Shown here piece by piece: positions 1 to 11,900 of a stretch of 64,000 nt of DNA. The stretch spans positions 248,001 through 312,000 of the forward strand of contig JAFCMP010000055.1 of assembly GCA_017506865.1 (NCBI GenBank). Direction: 5' to 3'. Source of the stretch: Tribonema minus. Taxonomy: Eukaryota > Sar > Xanthophyceae > Tribonematales > Tribonemataceae. The notes beneath the pieces are model-generated. The model did not search any database, had not been told where the DNA came from, and saw only the letters and a program-made list of their open reading frames with translations. Made by a program: the position numbers and the translations under genes. Position 1 is the first letter of the stretch; each line of letters opens with the position of its first letter.

Positions 1-859
1 AACTGTCACTGTCATCGTCGTAGTCATTGTCATCGCCATCCCCGTCCGCCTCGCCGTCACTGGCACCGCTGTCATCCGACAGGTCGCCGGCGGTGACATG
101 GCCTTTCCCCGGCAGATAGCAACCGTAACGGCGGCGTGCTGCCTGGCGCATCCGCTGCCACTGGTCCTCGCCGATCAGCCGTCGCGCCTCCTGCTTGGCC
201 TCCGCCCTGCTGCGCCACACGCTCATGAGCTCTGCACGTCCCCCGCCGAATTGGTTATCGTGCCACACTACCGCAAACAGCATGTTGTCAACTCGGCTTG
301 AGCGGAGGTTCGCGTTGGCAAACAGGGCCGCTGCGGCATCAAGAGGCGCGCCTGCAGCCACGTGCAGAACGCGCGCAGTGGCAGCATCGAGAGAGGCGGC
401 GGAGGGGATGCTGCCGCGCAGGCGCTGCTGCTGCACCTTGTGAATGTCTTCACCGAGGTCATCGCAGGACATGTGGACAGTGACACAGCCATGCTTGTCA
501 ACGCTGCAGATGTCATCGTTCACGTCCTCATACGCCAAGCCGGTGTCCGCCAACACGCCTTCCATGCCGCTGTCCGCCAGCGCAACATCATTGGCTGCTT
601 GTGCGGTCGTGTAGATGCCTTGCACCAGTGCAGCAGCATCGCCTGGGCCTCGTCCTTCCCAAAAAAGCGTGTAGACATACTCTGCAGACGGTTTTCCCTC
701 TAGCGCAGCGCTCTCTGCTTGCACGCTCTCTCTGTTCCAGCCCACCAGCACTTGCAGGGCTCGGACAGCAAGGCTCGTACTGATTGGTGTCTGGGGCGAG
801 GGCCTGCTGCCGCCCTCATGATGAGATGACTTCAGGTGCTTCGAGCTGTGCTTGGGCAT
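1..859 (-). CDS. Unknown acidic-tailed protein, left copy (3' end outside window)
   Basis: An uninterrupted frame starts at the ATG at 859 (MPKHSSKHLK) and runs off the left edge. I do not recognise the family. The product is a mixed alpha-type sequence with motifs such as VGWNRESVQAE, YTLFWEG, DDICSVD and EDQWQRMRQAARR, then YLPGKGHV and an Asp/Ser/Gly-rich acidic tail. No signal peptide or membrane segment is seen. It is the inverted paralogue of the gene at 44987-45919. The two differ at roughly one residue in six by eye, yet the frame stays open through every indel I can see, which suggests both copies have been under coding constraint. It lies downstream of and parallel to the NUP188-like gene. 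Function unknown. Confidence 0.7.
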   Translation of the reverse strand, partial: MPKHSSKHLKSSHHEGGSRPSPQTPISTSLAVRALQVLVGWNRESVQAESAALEGKPSAEYVYTLFWEGRGPGDAAALVQGIYTTAQAANDVALADSGMEGVLADTGLAYEDVNDDICSVDKHGCVTVHMSCDDLGEDIHKVQQQRLRGSIPSAASLDAATARVLHVAAGAPLDAAAALFANANLRSSRVDNMLFAVVWHDNQFGGGRAELMSVWRSRAEAKQEARRLIGEDQWQRMRQAARRRYGCYLPGKGHVTAGDLSDDSGASDGEADGDGDDNDYDDDSDS

Positions 860-1076
860 GGCTGTCGCTGCGCGCTGTGCTAGCAAGTGCGGCCTGTCAC
901 GACGACGCTGGTGTGTGGCGCCGATTAAGAGGGCAGGGTCCGATGAACTGTGCAGCGAAATGCCTGCCGCAATTTGAAGAGGAAAATGTGTTCAGGCTCA
1001 ACGCCAGTGTTAAGCTAAAAGATCCGAGCTCCAAACAGATACGGCTTCCTGCGTCCCTGCACCGTTGCCCGTGGCG

Positions 1077-1112
1077 CTGCTGCTGCTGCTGCTGCTGTTG
1101 CTGCTGCTGTTA
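1077..1112. repeat. CTG/CAG trinucleotide tract, left arm
   Basis: A run of GCTGCT units with one GTT interruption. The matching tract in the right arm lies at 44827-44853, ahead of the paralogous gene, so it predates the arm duplication. Confidence 0.9.
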
Positions 1113-1194
1113 AGAGCAAATAGCGACGTTTCTCCGTGCTTGAAACAGCCTACTGTTTGCCTTGCCTGCTAGGTGATGCCTCGCGCGTGCCCCG

Positions 1195-1995
1195 CACTTC
1201 AACTCTCGTTTGAATTCTTGGCGCCATCGGTGTTGAAGTTCTCCTGAAACTCTGGCACTAGTGCACTGAAGGCAGTAGCTGTTGGGTGAACACATGAAAC
1301 AAAAAGGCTGCGCACACATGCAATAGGTCGCACTGTGTGACGAAACAATGTGTGTAGCCCAAGATGATGCCATTCAGAAACAGTGAGAATGTTTCTGATC
1401 TCTGTATGGACCATGACGTTAGATACTGTTGACATTGAGGCATACATCAGGACAGCAGTAATGAATTGGCATGTGTGAATGTTTATACATTGTGTGACTG
1501 TGATGCATCAATATGTTGCAGGCACGTGGCTTGCCTGTTCCCCTTCGATGCTGGCATACGCGCCAATTATTCTCTCATATGCCCCATGCATGCTTTCGGA
1601 TATACAGACGATGCATCTGCATTTGTACAGCAAAGCCCTGGCCGTGCACTTAGCTCTATGCCACTTTGCTGGCAATGCTTTGCGTGGCGCACTGTCACAA
1701 AACTGGCGCGGCTGCTGTATACTGCGCCGGGACGGAGTGAGCATCCCTGCTGGCAACCACCACTCCCCTTCCCCGCCGCTCATCAACAATACCAGCTGGC
1801 GCCATCGCTGTGTGGGAACACTCCTCGCCGAAGCAGCGTGCAATGCGCACATGACGCACACAAGGTCGAGTGGCCACCCCGCCCCAGGATTAGAGTGGCC
1901 TGCCCCCCCTTCGCTTCGCCCTCCCATCTGTCCCCTGCCTATTTCTCTGATCCTCCTCAGTGCATCCATTCATCCTATCCGGGGCGTCCCGCCGT
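1195..1995 (-). repeat. Dispersed ~0.8-kb repeat, copy in left arm
   Basis: Reverse complement resembles 40515-41312 and 43990-44765. Shared blocks include a segment around CACGTGCCTGCAAC, the sequence GGAGCGCAATATATA (in the right-side copies) and a 3' end containing GGCGCCAAAATTCAA-like sequence followed by AGAGTTGAAGTGC. I find no clear terminal inverted repeats and no conserved reading frame, so it may be a non-autonomous element or an old dispersed duplication. Confidence 0.65.
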
Positions 1996-2970
1996 CAAAG
2001 CACTACTTTTTAACAGCAATGGTGCTTTGAAGTACTTCGAAGTTATGTGTTCTTCACATTTGTGCATATGGCCCAAGAACGTTGCATAATGACAGAGGTG
2101 AAAGCCCAAACTAGTCAACGCAGCTGCTGTATTTAATGTCAATGCAGCACTGGTGCTCAGCAGTCACGAAACTGTCATGGTGGCGTATGTTTCTCCAATA
2201 ACATGTTTCCACCAGGCTGTCAGCCATATATTTCTTGATGTCATAAACCCCCGTATGGCAGTTCAACGGCATTGTCAAGTTGCAGGCACAAGTGTGGTCT
2301 CAGACGCCGCGTCTTTCACTGCAACGCGCATTGCACAATTGGCTGATAAAGGCATGCTATGTCATCGCGTCAAAAGGTCTGCGAGGGCAACTTTACTTGA
2401 TTTTGTGTCGCTCACCGCCAGCAAGCCAAGTACCGCAGCATAGAGATGGCATGCAACAAGAAGCAATTGCAAGAAGAGAATGCTTACGAGTGCCAGCATG
2501 AGTTGTGTGTTCATTTGTCATGTGCACCATGTTGCAGCACTGACACAATGTATGGTGTTTGCATCACAGCAAGCACAAATTGCTGCCGGCCGTTTCGATC
2601 AAGGACAATGAATGTTTTTTAGTTGGCCCTGCACCAGGCCACCGTGTGCGAATCCGTTCGCACATGCTGTCTCTGCACCAAATTGTCCGGCTCGGCATGC
2701 AGGCGGCAGCGCAGCAAAGCGCGCATCATCATCTGTTCATCCTCGATTCTCTGCCAGTCATTATCCAAGCTCACCCCCAATCAGCCCCCCACCACCACCA
2801 ACTACACGTCGAGCACTGTGCCCGTGCGGCCAAATCAAAGCGCTGATCACGCGTCGCAGGCAGCAGCCGCTATCCATGATGGCTGACGCGCGCATGCGCG
2901 TGCGCGCGCCTCTGGCCGGCAACTGCGCGCGCGCGCGCCTGGCACCAGACACCCGTTGTACGCCGCTACG

Positions 2971-5900
2971 CTACTGACCGAACAGGAGCTGCGGCGCGCC
3001 GCCCGCGCGCGGCGACGCGGGCGGCGGCAGCGGCAGCGGCGATGGCGACGAGCGCTGCCGCAGCCCCCTGCGCGGCGTGCCGGGCGAACCGCGCGCCGCG
3101 TGCGCCGCCCTCTCCGCCTCTGCCGCCGCTGTCGCCTTGGCGAGTCTGCAGCGGAGGCGGTAGCGCAGGCGAGCGACGGCGTGAGCACTCGGAGGGCAGT
3201 CTTGACGAAGGGCGGGGCGTGGTGTGAGGCATGAGGTTTCGGTGTGCTGCGGCATGGGTGCTACTCCGATGGTGGGCCGGCTGGCGTCCGCCCATATGCA
3301 ATCAAACCGTTGCTGCAGAGCAGTATTTGATTCTGCGCACGCATCGATTCGGTGCATGTTGTCTTCATGAAAATCGCTATTCTCGGCATGCACGGCCTGG
3401 CCCGCCAGCCATCTGCACATGCAGGGCCTATCATGCATGCACCCTACATATGCCCCACATGCCCCATACACACCGCATGCGTCACAGCAGCTGCGGCGCG
3501 CTGACGCAGTCACATGGCATCTAGGGCGCGCTCGTCCCCAAGGTCACAGACGACGCTTGCACGGCAGAGCGCTGACGCAGCCGCACTGCATCACCCATCG
3601 ACGGCACGCCGACGCCCTCCTGTCTCCACTCCGAAACGCGAGCCGACTGCACACGCACACGTCGCACGCTTTACCGCCACAAGCACTGGCGCGCTTCGAA
3701 ATGCGCACGCATGTTCAGAGCAGGGATGTGCGCTCACGTGGGGCCCAGTATCTCGTTGCGCACGACTCCGTCTATGAATGCCGCGTCCACAAAGCGCCAC
3801 ACGCCGGTGCCGGCGGCGGCAGCGGCGGCGGCAGCTTCGTCCCACTGCGGCGGCGCGAGCAGCACCGCGAACACTCCGTGCAGATCCCTGTGCACAGCCG
3901 CGATTGTGGCAGGGTCCGGCGGCGGCGTGCTCCGCTCCTGTCAAGGGCACAAGGTTCAGGACAAAGGGTCAGAGATGATTGAGAGGCCGCAAGGGATCTC
4001 TTGTGCGACGATCGCAAAGGCGCATGCGCTACGCCAAGCTCAGGCGAGGCGCCCGTGACGCCTTCAAGCTGGCTGGATGGTGCGGCTGACAAGCGTGGTT
4101 GGGCGACGAGAGCAGGGCGTGCTTGTTGTCCTGGACACAAATACTGCATGCGCCAAAGTGCGCGCGCAGACGCGACGGGCGCAGGCAGCAGGCCAGTGAC
4201 GCCACAGATCGCTTCTCTACTGTATGTTCTGAAAAATGAAGAATGCCCGTTGGACCTCCCACAACCAACTCGCCCATCACACTCACGTGGCCGACCGCGC
4301 TGGCGGCCAGCAGGAACGCCGCGTGCTCCAGCAGCGCGCCCAGCATCTCCTGGTGTGCCCGCAGGCTGCCGCGGTGGTGGCCGCCGCTGCGCACTGCGAG
4401 CGTGAGGCCAAGCTGGCGATCCTCCAGCTGCCAGCTCTCGGCGCCGCGCGGCATGGCGTCTACGTCCGCAATCGCTGCAGCGGCGTATCGGCAGAGCATG
4501 ACCTGCACATGTAGGGGGGGGGGGGGGGGGGGGGGGGGCGGTAGTGTGGCTGAGTGCGAGGCGGCGTGAGCAGTGGGCGGCAGCAGCGCTCAGGCGGGAG
4601 CGTGAGGAGAGAAATTACGGCGCTGAATGGACGCACGTGTGCAGCAATGCGTCGCGCGCGGAGCGGTCCTATGGCGCGGGGGCAAGCGCACCAGCTGCGG
4701 AGAGCACAAGGCGCCGGACTGGGTCGACCTCAGGCACCCCGTGTGTAACCACGTCTCCGCCGACGGCGGGCTGTGCACCATAGCACGCACGGCCGGTGCA
4801 CAGCCCGCCGTCGGCGGAGACGTGGTCGCACACGGGGTGCCCGAGGTCGACCCAGTCCGGCGCCTTGTGCTCTCCGCAGCTGGTGCGCTTGCCCCCGCGC
4901 GGGCCATAGGGGCGTGTGATGGGGTACAGCGCGTCAGGGCTTCTTTGCCTGCCCTGGCTTACTGCTGACGGCGAGTTTGCACGTTTGGCAATACGGTGCA
5001 GTATTGGCGCACTGCAAAATCATCATGTGAATACAGCGCCTCTGGTAGATTCGCAGGTTGTCGTTGATGCATGGCTATAGGTATGCAGTGCAGGGTCACA
5101 GCATATTGTTCAGATAAATATGGGGCTCCCCATACTCTCTCGGTGTTTCCATCTTTCTGTTCAGAGCATGTTCCTTCTCAGATGATGCTTTATGCTTCTT
5201 CTGCCCATTTTCCTTAATTCACTTCATGCTCTCAGCAGCTCGACTCTCTGCAGTCTTCTCTCTCTGCTCTGCCTGTGGGCGTGCCTGATCAGTCACTTGC
5301 TCATTTCAGTACACCAGGGACCTGGTGACCTGATCGGCGCCGGTGAGGAGGAGCAAAGCTTGATGTGTGCTGATCGAAGCACAGGTGCGATGCACTGCAG
5401 CAGGACTGCCTGGGGGCTCTCAAAGCTACTCGATAGTGATACTAAAGCTCAGTGCAACGGACCGGAACAGTGCGTCGTTACTAGACACCAAATGCCACAT
5501 ACCATATGCATGCACGCTGAGTCAGCGATGCATCCGTCCGCAGCAGCAGTCGGCGCACCCATGGCGCACAAACACACGCGCCATGTTGCAGTACCGACAC
5601 GACGCTGTGTCGAGCACGCACGAGCACACATATATACCCTAGCTGAGCGCTGCAGCCTCACCAGGTGGCCGGTGCTGGCAGGCGCGCGCAGCGCCGGGTC
5701 CGCCGCGCCCAGCGACGCGTCCAGCGGGAAGTTGACCTGCGGCGACGGCGCGTACGCAAACGCGGGCGGCGCCGCCTCCGCGTCCCTCGCCGCGGCGATC
5801 GCCTCCTGCGCGACTGCTACCAGCCCTCGCCCTTCCACCTTGACCTGCAGCGGCGGCGCGGGCGGGGCGCGGTGCGCATGTGCGTGCATTGAGTTCTGTG

Positions 5901-8900
5901 TGGGGGTTGAGGTGAGCTGCCAAAGCAACGGTTTGGTTTCAAAGTTTCAGCGACGTTGCGGGATAGGGTACGGTGCCGAGCCTGCGTGTCTGGAGGCGAT
6001 GCGTCTGACAATAGTGTACTTGAAAGTACACTAACTGCTGTACTTAGAGGTATCACGTAGAGCAGTGCTCTGCCATAATATTAACTTCCAGCTCAATAGT
6101 CCTAGGATTCTGTTGTGACCGCTTTCAAATGCAGCAGCGGTGCCCCTGGCAGTGTGGTGAATCTTCCAATGGTGACCGCGTGACTTGCATGTTCAAAAGG
6201 TCTGAAGTGTATGTTGCCGAGTGGCAGAGCTCATGACCCATCAAGCATTACCTTAAGACTGAACTTCTACCAGCATTGGCATAAGTGGCCATGCCGTTGC
6301 CGGTGAGGCCCCAGGTGCCAGATCTCATCGCGTGTTCTTCAACATTGAGCCGCAGTACGGCGCAAATGTCAAAGACGCTAGCAGGCGCACATACGCCGCC
6401 TGAACCATCTGTCGGTTCCCTGCACCAATGGCAGAGAGACTTCGACAAGCAGCGCCGGGGCCTGGCGGCAGAGCGCCATCAATGCCTGCAACAACGCCCT
6501 GCCAGCAGCAGTGCTCACACATGCGCCACAAGCAAAGGTGCGATGTAAGGAAAAAAGGCCACGAAACATACCTCATACATGCCGTTCTTCGGGCCACTCT
6601 GCAGCTCGCCGATGACATAGGCATCGCCGCCGCCGCCGCCGTCGCCGCCGCTGCTGCCGTCCGCAGCGGGCGGCAGCGCGCCGCGCCGCAGCGCGACGCA
6701 CGCCCCCCGCGGCAGCGCCAGCGTCCGCGCCTCATGCGCCGACAGCGGCACCACGCGCGCCGCCGCCGCCGCCGCCTCCACCGCCGCCGCGCCGCGCAGC
6801 GCCTCCGCGGCGACGGCCGCGAGGCCCGCCTCGACGCGCGCATTGAGCACGACGTCCGCTGCCGCTGCGGGGCCTGGCGCGCGGGGCGGGATGAATGAGC
6901 ACGGCGTGTCTCAATGACGGCACGCATGCGCGATCCGAACGGCTGCGCGCTGTAGTTGCGATGATGGACGCGAGCCATCCCCACCTGTGCGCGAGCATTG
7001 TGCGCAGAGTCCGTTGCTGCCGCAGGCGCGCCAGGGTGCGGCGGAGCGCTGCAGCGCGGTGCACGCTTCGCGTATCCACTGCAGCGTGACACGTGTGGTG
7101 CTGCTGGTGCTGAGGTGCTGGGCACTTCCACACTCTACGTACATGCCTGCGACGGCGGCCCCGGCATGCGTGTTTACCCGAGTCGCAGCTCCATGTTCAC
7201 TATCATTGCTTCACGTCACTGCAGTTGACAGAGCCAGTTGTTGACATCAGTGCGCAACAACCGTGCGTGAAGAAAAACCTCCAGCGGCACCCATGCTCGA
7301 AGGTTCAGGCCAACACGCCACCACCTGTGCCCGTCAACAGCGCACGACGCTCTGTGCCACGCCAGCTGCAGCAGCGCCCGTCTCCGCGATGACAACCAGC
7401 CCGCTACCGCACCATCATCATTGACGTACCTGCAGGCATGGGCATCGCTGCGCCGCCACCGCCGCCGCCGCCGATGCTGGCGCTGCCGCCGTCCTCCCAG
7501 TGCACGCGCTTGCCGTCCGACGTCGTCCGTACCAGCGCGAGCGCAGTCGTGGGGGCAGCGGCACCCGCAGCAGGAGCGCCCGCGACGCCGCGACGCCCAA
7601 TGCGCTCGTCGGGGGACACCGCCGCCACCACGGAGCGCAGCGCCTCCTGCAATATTGGTGTCGCAGCGCGCGCGACGTCAGCGGCGACGGTGAGCTGCAC
7701 GTGTGTGTACGCTGTGTGCGCGCAGCTGCGTGTACGTGTATGCGCTCGTTGTCACAGGCCATGTGAAGAGCCAATTACTGTGTTGGGTGATGCGGTGTTG
7801 TTCTACAGCGCGTGACATGATTTACGGGGCTGACATGACATGCATCCGTCATCGTTGTTGGTGGCAATTTCAGCTCTGCTGAAGACAAGTCCGTTGCTGC
7901 AGACCACGGCGTCGCGTGTCAAGGGAGCAGCACTGGCACCCGCTTCACCGGTGTGCTGCTTTGGGTTACGACGGGACAGGCATACAGCTAGCATCATGTG
8001 TGCTTGCAGCCAGCCCAGGAATCTCGCATGCACCGCCGCTCGCGCAGGCCCGCCCTTGTATGCCGCTGCTGCAGAGCCCTCGCATGTCTTAACATGAGAG
8101 AAAGGCAAGATGCACCACTGCCTGTACAGCCATCAGCACAGAGTATCGTAGCGAATCACTCCTGCGAATACACGCACTGCAGCACGCTTGATCACAGGCC
8201 ACATGTCCGCCGCCGCCTCCACCCAACCAGCGAGGCGCGTTCCGCGGCTGCGCTGCTGCTGGCGCTGCGCTCACCTCGTGCTGCAGCGCGCGCTGCTGCT
8301 CGGCGCTGGCGCGCGCGCCGCCGCCGCCGCCACCGCCGCCGCCGCCGCTGCCCGCCCTCTGGTGCACACCATCGCCCAGCAGCACCGCCGCCTCCGCAAC
8401 GGCAGCGCGTGCGGCAACGCACAGGGCGTCGTACATGCCGGCGTAACGTGCGCGCCACCGCGGCGCCGCCGCCAGCAGCGCCGCCGCCAGCGCCAGCGAC
8501 GCGCGGCGCTCGTCGAGCAGCGCGAGCGTGAGGCGGCAGCGCGGCGCCAGCGGCTGCAGCGGCGCCAGCAGGAGGGGGCTGCGCGGCAGGGGGGGGGGGG
8601 GCAAAGGAGGAGAGCAAGTGAGCCCGAGAGATCGAAGCCGACGGCCGGTTTGTCGTGCGCGCACAGAGCGGGGTGTCGATATTGTCGCTGCTGCAACTTC
8701 ATGCGACATGTACACGCAACGAAAGGCAGCACACGTGATCGCACTGATCACGCCGTGAGTGACAGAGCTCAGATGAGGCACCTCTGCCAAATATGCATGA
8801 AGGGAGGGCAGCGAGCTCGCGGTCATCCGTCACATGCGCGTTCGCCAACTTGCACCATCAGGCAAATGGCACAGGCAGCTGCCATGCCCCTGCTCCAGCA

Positions 8901-11900
8901 AGGACAACGACCACAAATCATGACTCAAAGCGGGTCGCACATGGCGCTAGCTGACTCGTGCATGCGGCTCTTCAAAGCTGCCACACACGACCTGAGTCGC
9001 GAACGTGCATGATACCGGGTCATCTCCGCCAGCGCACGACAGCGCGGCAGCATTCCCTTCCGCGGACACGAGCAGGATCAGCACATGGGACCAACTGTAG
9101 TCGAACTGAGCGTCAACAGGTGGGCGAGCTGGCTGCAAGTACGGTCCCATTAGGGCCCAATTGGACTCCAATTTGCTCTCGCGCCACAAGTGCTGCCGAA
9201 TGACCAGAGCGGCGCGCAGCGAACAGCACCTATCTGCCAGGGCAGACTTCCCACTCCGCGACAGACTCCGATCGGACGCGCGCAGCAACAGCGCATCTCT
9301 GATGGGGCAGACTACGGTACGCACTCACAGGTAGTGCTGCGCGAAGACCAGCACGGGCTCCTCGAGGCGCGGCGCGAGCGCCAGCGCGCCGCAGCAGCGC
9401 AGCGCCGTCCGCCAGCAGCGCCAGTGGTCGGAGCGCTGCGCGGATGCCTGCGCGCGCGCCGAGGGGGGACGCGTGGTGTGCGTGACGTGAGGTTTAAGGA
9501 AGCTCGGCGATGGTGGTGCTGGTGCACGCGGTCGATGGCGGTTAGGCGGCAGTTACGCGGCGGCGGCATCTCAGGCGACGAGCGGGTGCGCGGCAGCACC
9601 GCCGCAAGCTAGTGAAGGCGTGGAGGTCACGCGACAGCTCGCCACGCGCGATTTTCTGCCAATTCAGCGTCTGTGCTAGCTTCTTGGTATTTGAGGCAGC
9701 AGCACTCATTGGCACCACTGAGACGCCGCAGTGACTGCCTACGCACAGCAGCAATATCATCATCATACTTCACGTTCAATATCTTCTCTAATGCCAGATG
9801 ACGGAGAGTCACGCGCGATGGACGCACCGTGTAGCCGCACGGCGCCATCACGGGCGGAGCGCTGCTGCCCGCGCGCTGACTCCGCTGCTCCTCCGCAGAC
9901 GCCTGCGTGACACGCGAGAGGCGTCAGGAACACAAGTTAAAGTGCCATAACGAAGAAGTGGGTGACGCGCTGGTGGGGTGAGGGTCACGGCTGAGCACGT
10001 TGATAAAAGGTGTTCAAGGTCACCAGCGCTGGCGCTGAGGATGACTGGCGCCACCGCGCAACGCCAGGCGCAGTTGTTCTTCTTCGCAAGTACCAAGAAT
10101 TCAGCGCCGTCGTTGGAATTTGTTCTGAGGACACCTGTGAGCTATTCGGCAATCTGAACGGTGTTGCGCATGTGGCAATGCATCACAGGAGCTGCCGCAT
10201 GCCTACCCAACACAAGACCGGACTGCAAGCACTGCACTAATACCTCCACACGACCAAGCCCGCTGACTTTGTGTTGAGCACCCGCTTGCGGACGTTGGGC
10301 TCGGCAATGCTGCAGCTTGCCGCAGACTGCGCTGGCATGCGGCATTGATTCAACTTGGTGCATGCTCGAGCATCATCATGACCACTTGTTGCGGAGGACA
10401 CTGTGGACTTGATGCTATACAGTGAAGGGCCCAACGGCGTGCGGCGACTTTGAGGGCGCTCTCCTCTCCCGCACCGCGAAGCTGAGGCAGCGTGACGCAC
10501 ATCTTGCGTGCCCGACGTGCAGGGGCAAACCTGCTTGCATGGCGACTGTGAAGCGTCTACGCATGTAAGCAAGCAGCCCCAGAAGCGGATGATGATGATG
10601 CAGCGAGTCTGCTCATCTTGGCAGCCCTGCCGTCCACCCTGATGTCACGCGGAGACGTGCTGCGCCTGCCAGGCAAAGCCGCCCCCCACACGAAGGCGTA
10701 CGCTCGGAGAACATTGTGCGTGTAACGCGGAGCGCTGCACAGGGGTTGGGGGGGGGGGGCGGGGGGGGGCGCACCTGTGCGAGGCACTTGAATAGGGGGT
10801 TCCGCATCAGCGCGTCCACCACGCCGGCACGCGCCAGCGCCGCGCTGAACGCGCCGCCGGACGCGGCGGCGGCCAGGAAGTTGAGCACGAGCAGCGCCTG
10901 CAGGGGGGGAGGGGTTGGGGATGGGAGAGTTGATGTCAGAGAAGGGGCTGGTTGAGATAGGAGTGGCGGCTGTGCGAGGCGCCTTCTGTGGCGTGCACGC
11001 CGCTGCCAATGGGAGATGGAGGAGGCGTTGTGCCCAGAGATGTGCAGGGGTGGAGCGCAGGAGCAGCACCTGCGAGATGAATGGGGTAAATAAATGGGGT
11101 GTCGGTGTGGGAGCGAGGGATGAAGCGGCAGCGTCGCCGGCGTTAGGCGCCTGCAGCGCCGTGGACGTCAGTGCCGCAGACGGAGGATACGTGCCCAGCA
11201 ATGTGCGGGGGAGAGCGAGAGCGGGTTGAGAGCGGGCAGGACCAGTACGCCGCGTGTCTGAAGCTATACGCGCGGCATGCGCTGGAGAGGGGGGGGGGGG
11301 GCACACGTAGCTAAAAGTGAGTAGGCAATAGCCAGCCCTAGGTGGTACATGGAACAAGCAGAACTGCGGCGCAACAGCTGGCAAGCATACCGGGCCACGT
11401 GTACCCGCCGCTCCAGGCGCTGCGGGCAGCGTCACCTCGCGGGGGCGGCAGCCGCGCTCAGCAGTGCATGACGGAGACTCTCCACAAGCGTGGGCGATCG
11501 CTGTGCACCCCTTCAATGGCACTGCGCATGTGTCTGGCGACTACGCGCACGTCAATACACAACATCAAGTACTCGAAGTACACACACACCACACCCCGTT
11601 GCCCACAGAACACGCAGAGGAGCAGAGTCCACCAGCGGGATGCAGCACTGATGCACGGACCTTGTGCACACCGTGCTTGCGCGCCGCCGCCGCCGCCGCT
11701 GCTGCTGCGGCGCCGCGGCGCTCGTCGCCTGCCGCGGCACCGCCCGCAGCATCGCCGTCGCGGCGCTCCAGACAGTGCTCAGCGGAGAAGCTGAGCGCTG
11801 CAGCTTGCGACGCGGACCTGCAGGGGGGAGGCCAGGGAGGGGGGGGGGGGGTGGTCAGCGAGGCCTAAGTAGCGTAGTCGAGTCAGACCTGGGACAACCT

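Larger units (their letters stand above)
860..2970. other. Spacer between NUP188-like 3' end and unknown gene
   Basis: No gene is supported here. The segment holds a CTG/CAG tract, one copy of the dispersed 0.8-kb repeat, and about 900 bp that matches 43190-43985 of the right arm only loosely. Frames open in one arm are broken in the other, so they are not taken as coding. Confidence 0.6.
1..4795. repeat. Left arm of large inverted duplication
   Basis: Read as reverse complement, this segment matches about 41330-45850 along its whole length: the unknown acidic-tailed gene, a CAG tract, a dispersed repeat, a diverged spacer, three NUP188-like 3' exons and an EsV-1-7-like fragment, in the same order. 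Exon identity is about 93% in the one exon compared base by base (216 bases); spacers are less alike. The inner limit falls at the loop of a hairpin near 4780-4795. The outer limit is beyond the window. The arms flank about 36 kb. Confidence 0.9.

Noticed and set aside
1466-2089. 207-residue open frame on the plus strand
   Set aside because: Lies in the dispersed repeat; the other copies do not keep the frame.
10557-11522. 321-residue Pro/Ala-rich open frame on the minus strand
   Set aside because: It spans introns 24-26 and small exons of the NUP188-like gene in mixed frames; no domain is recognisable.
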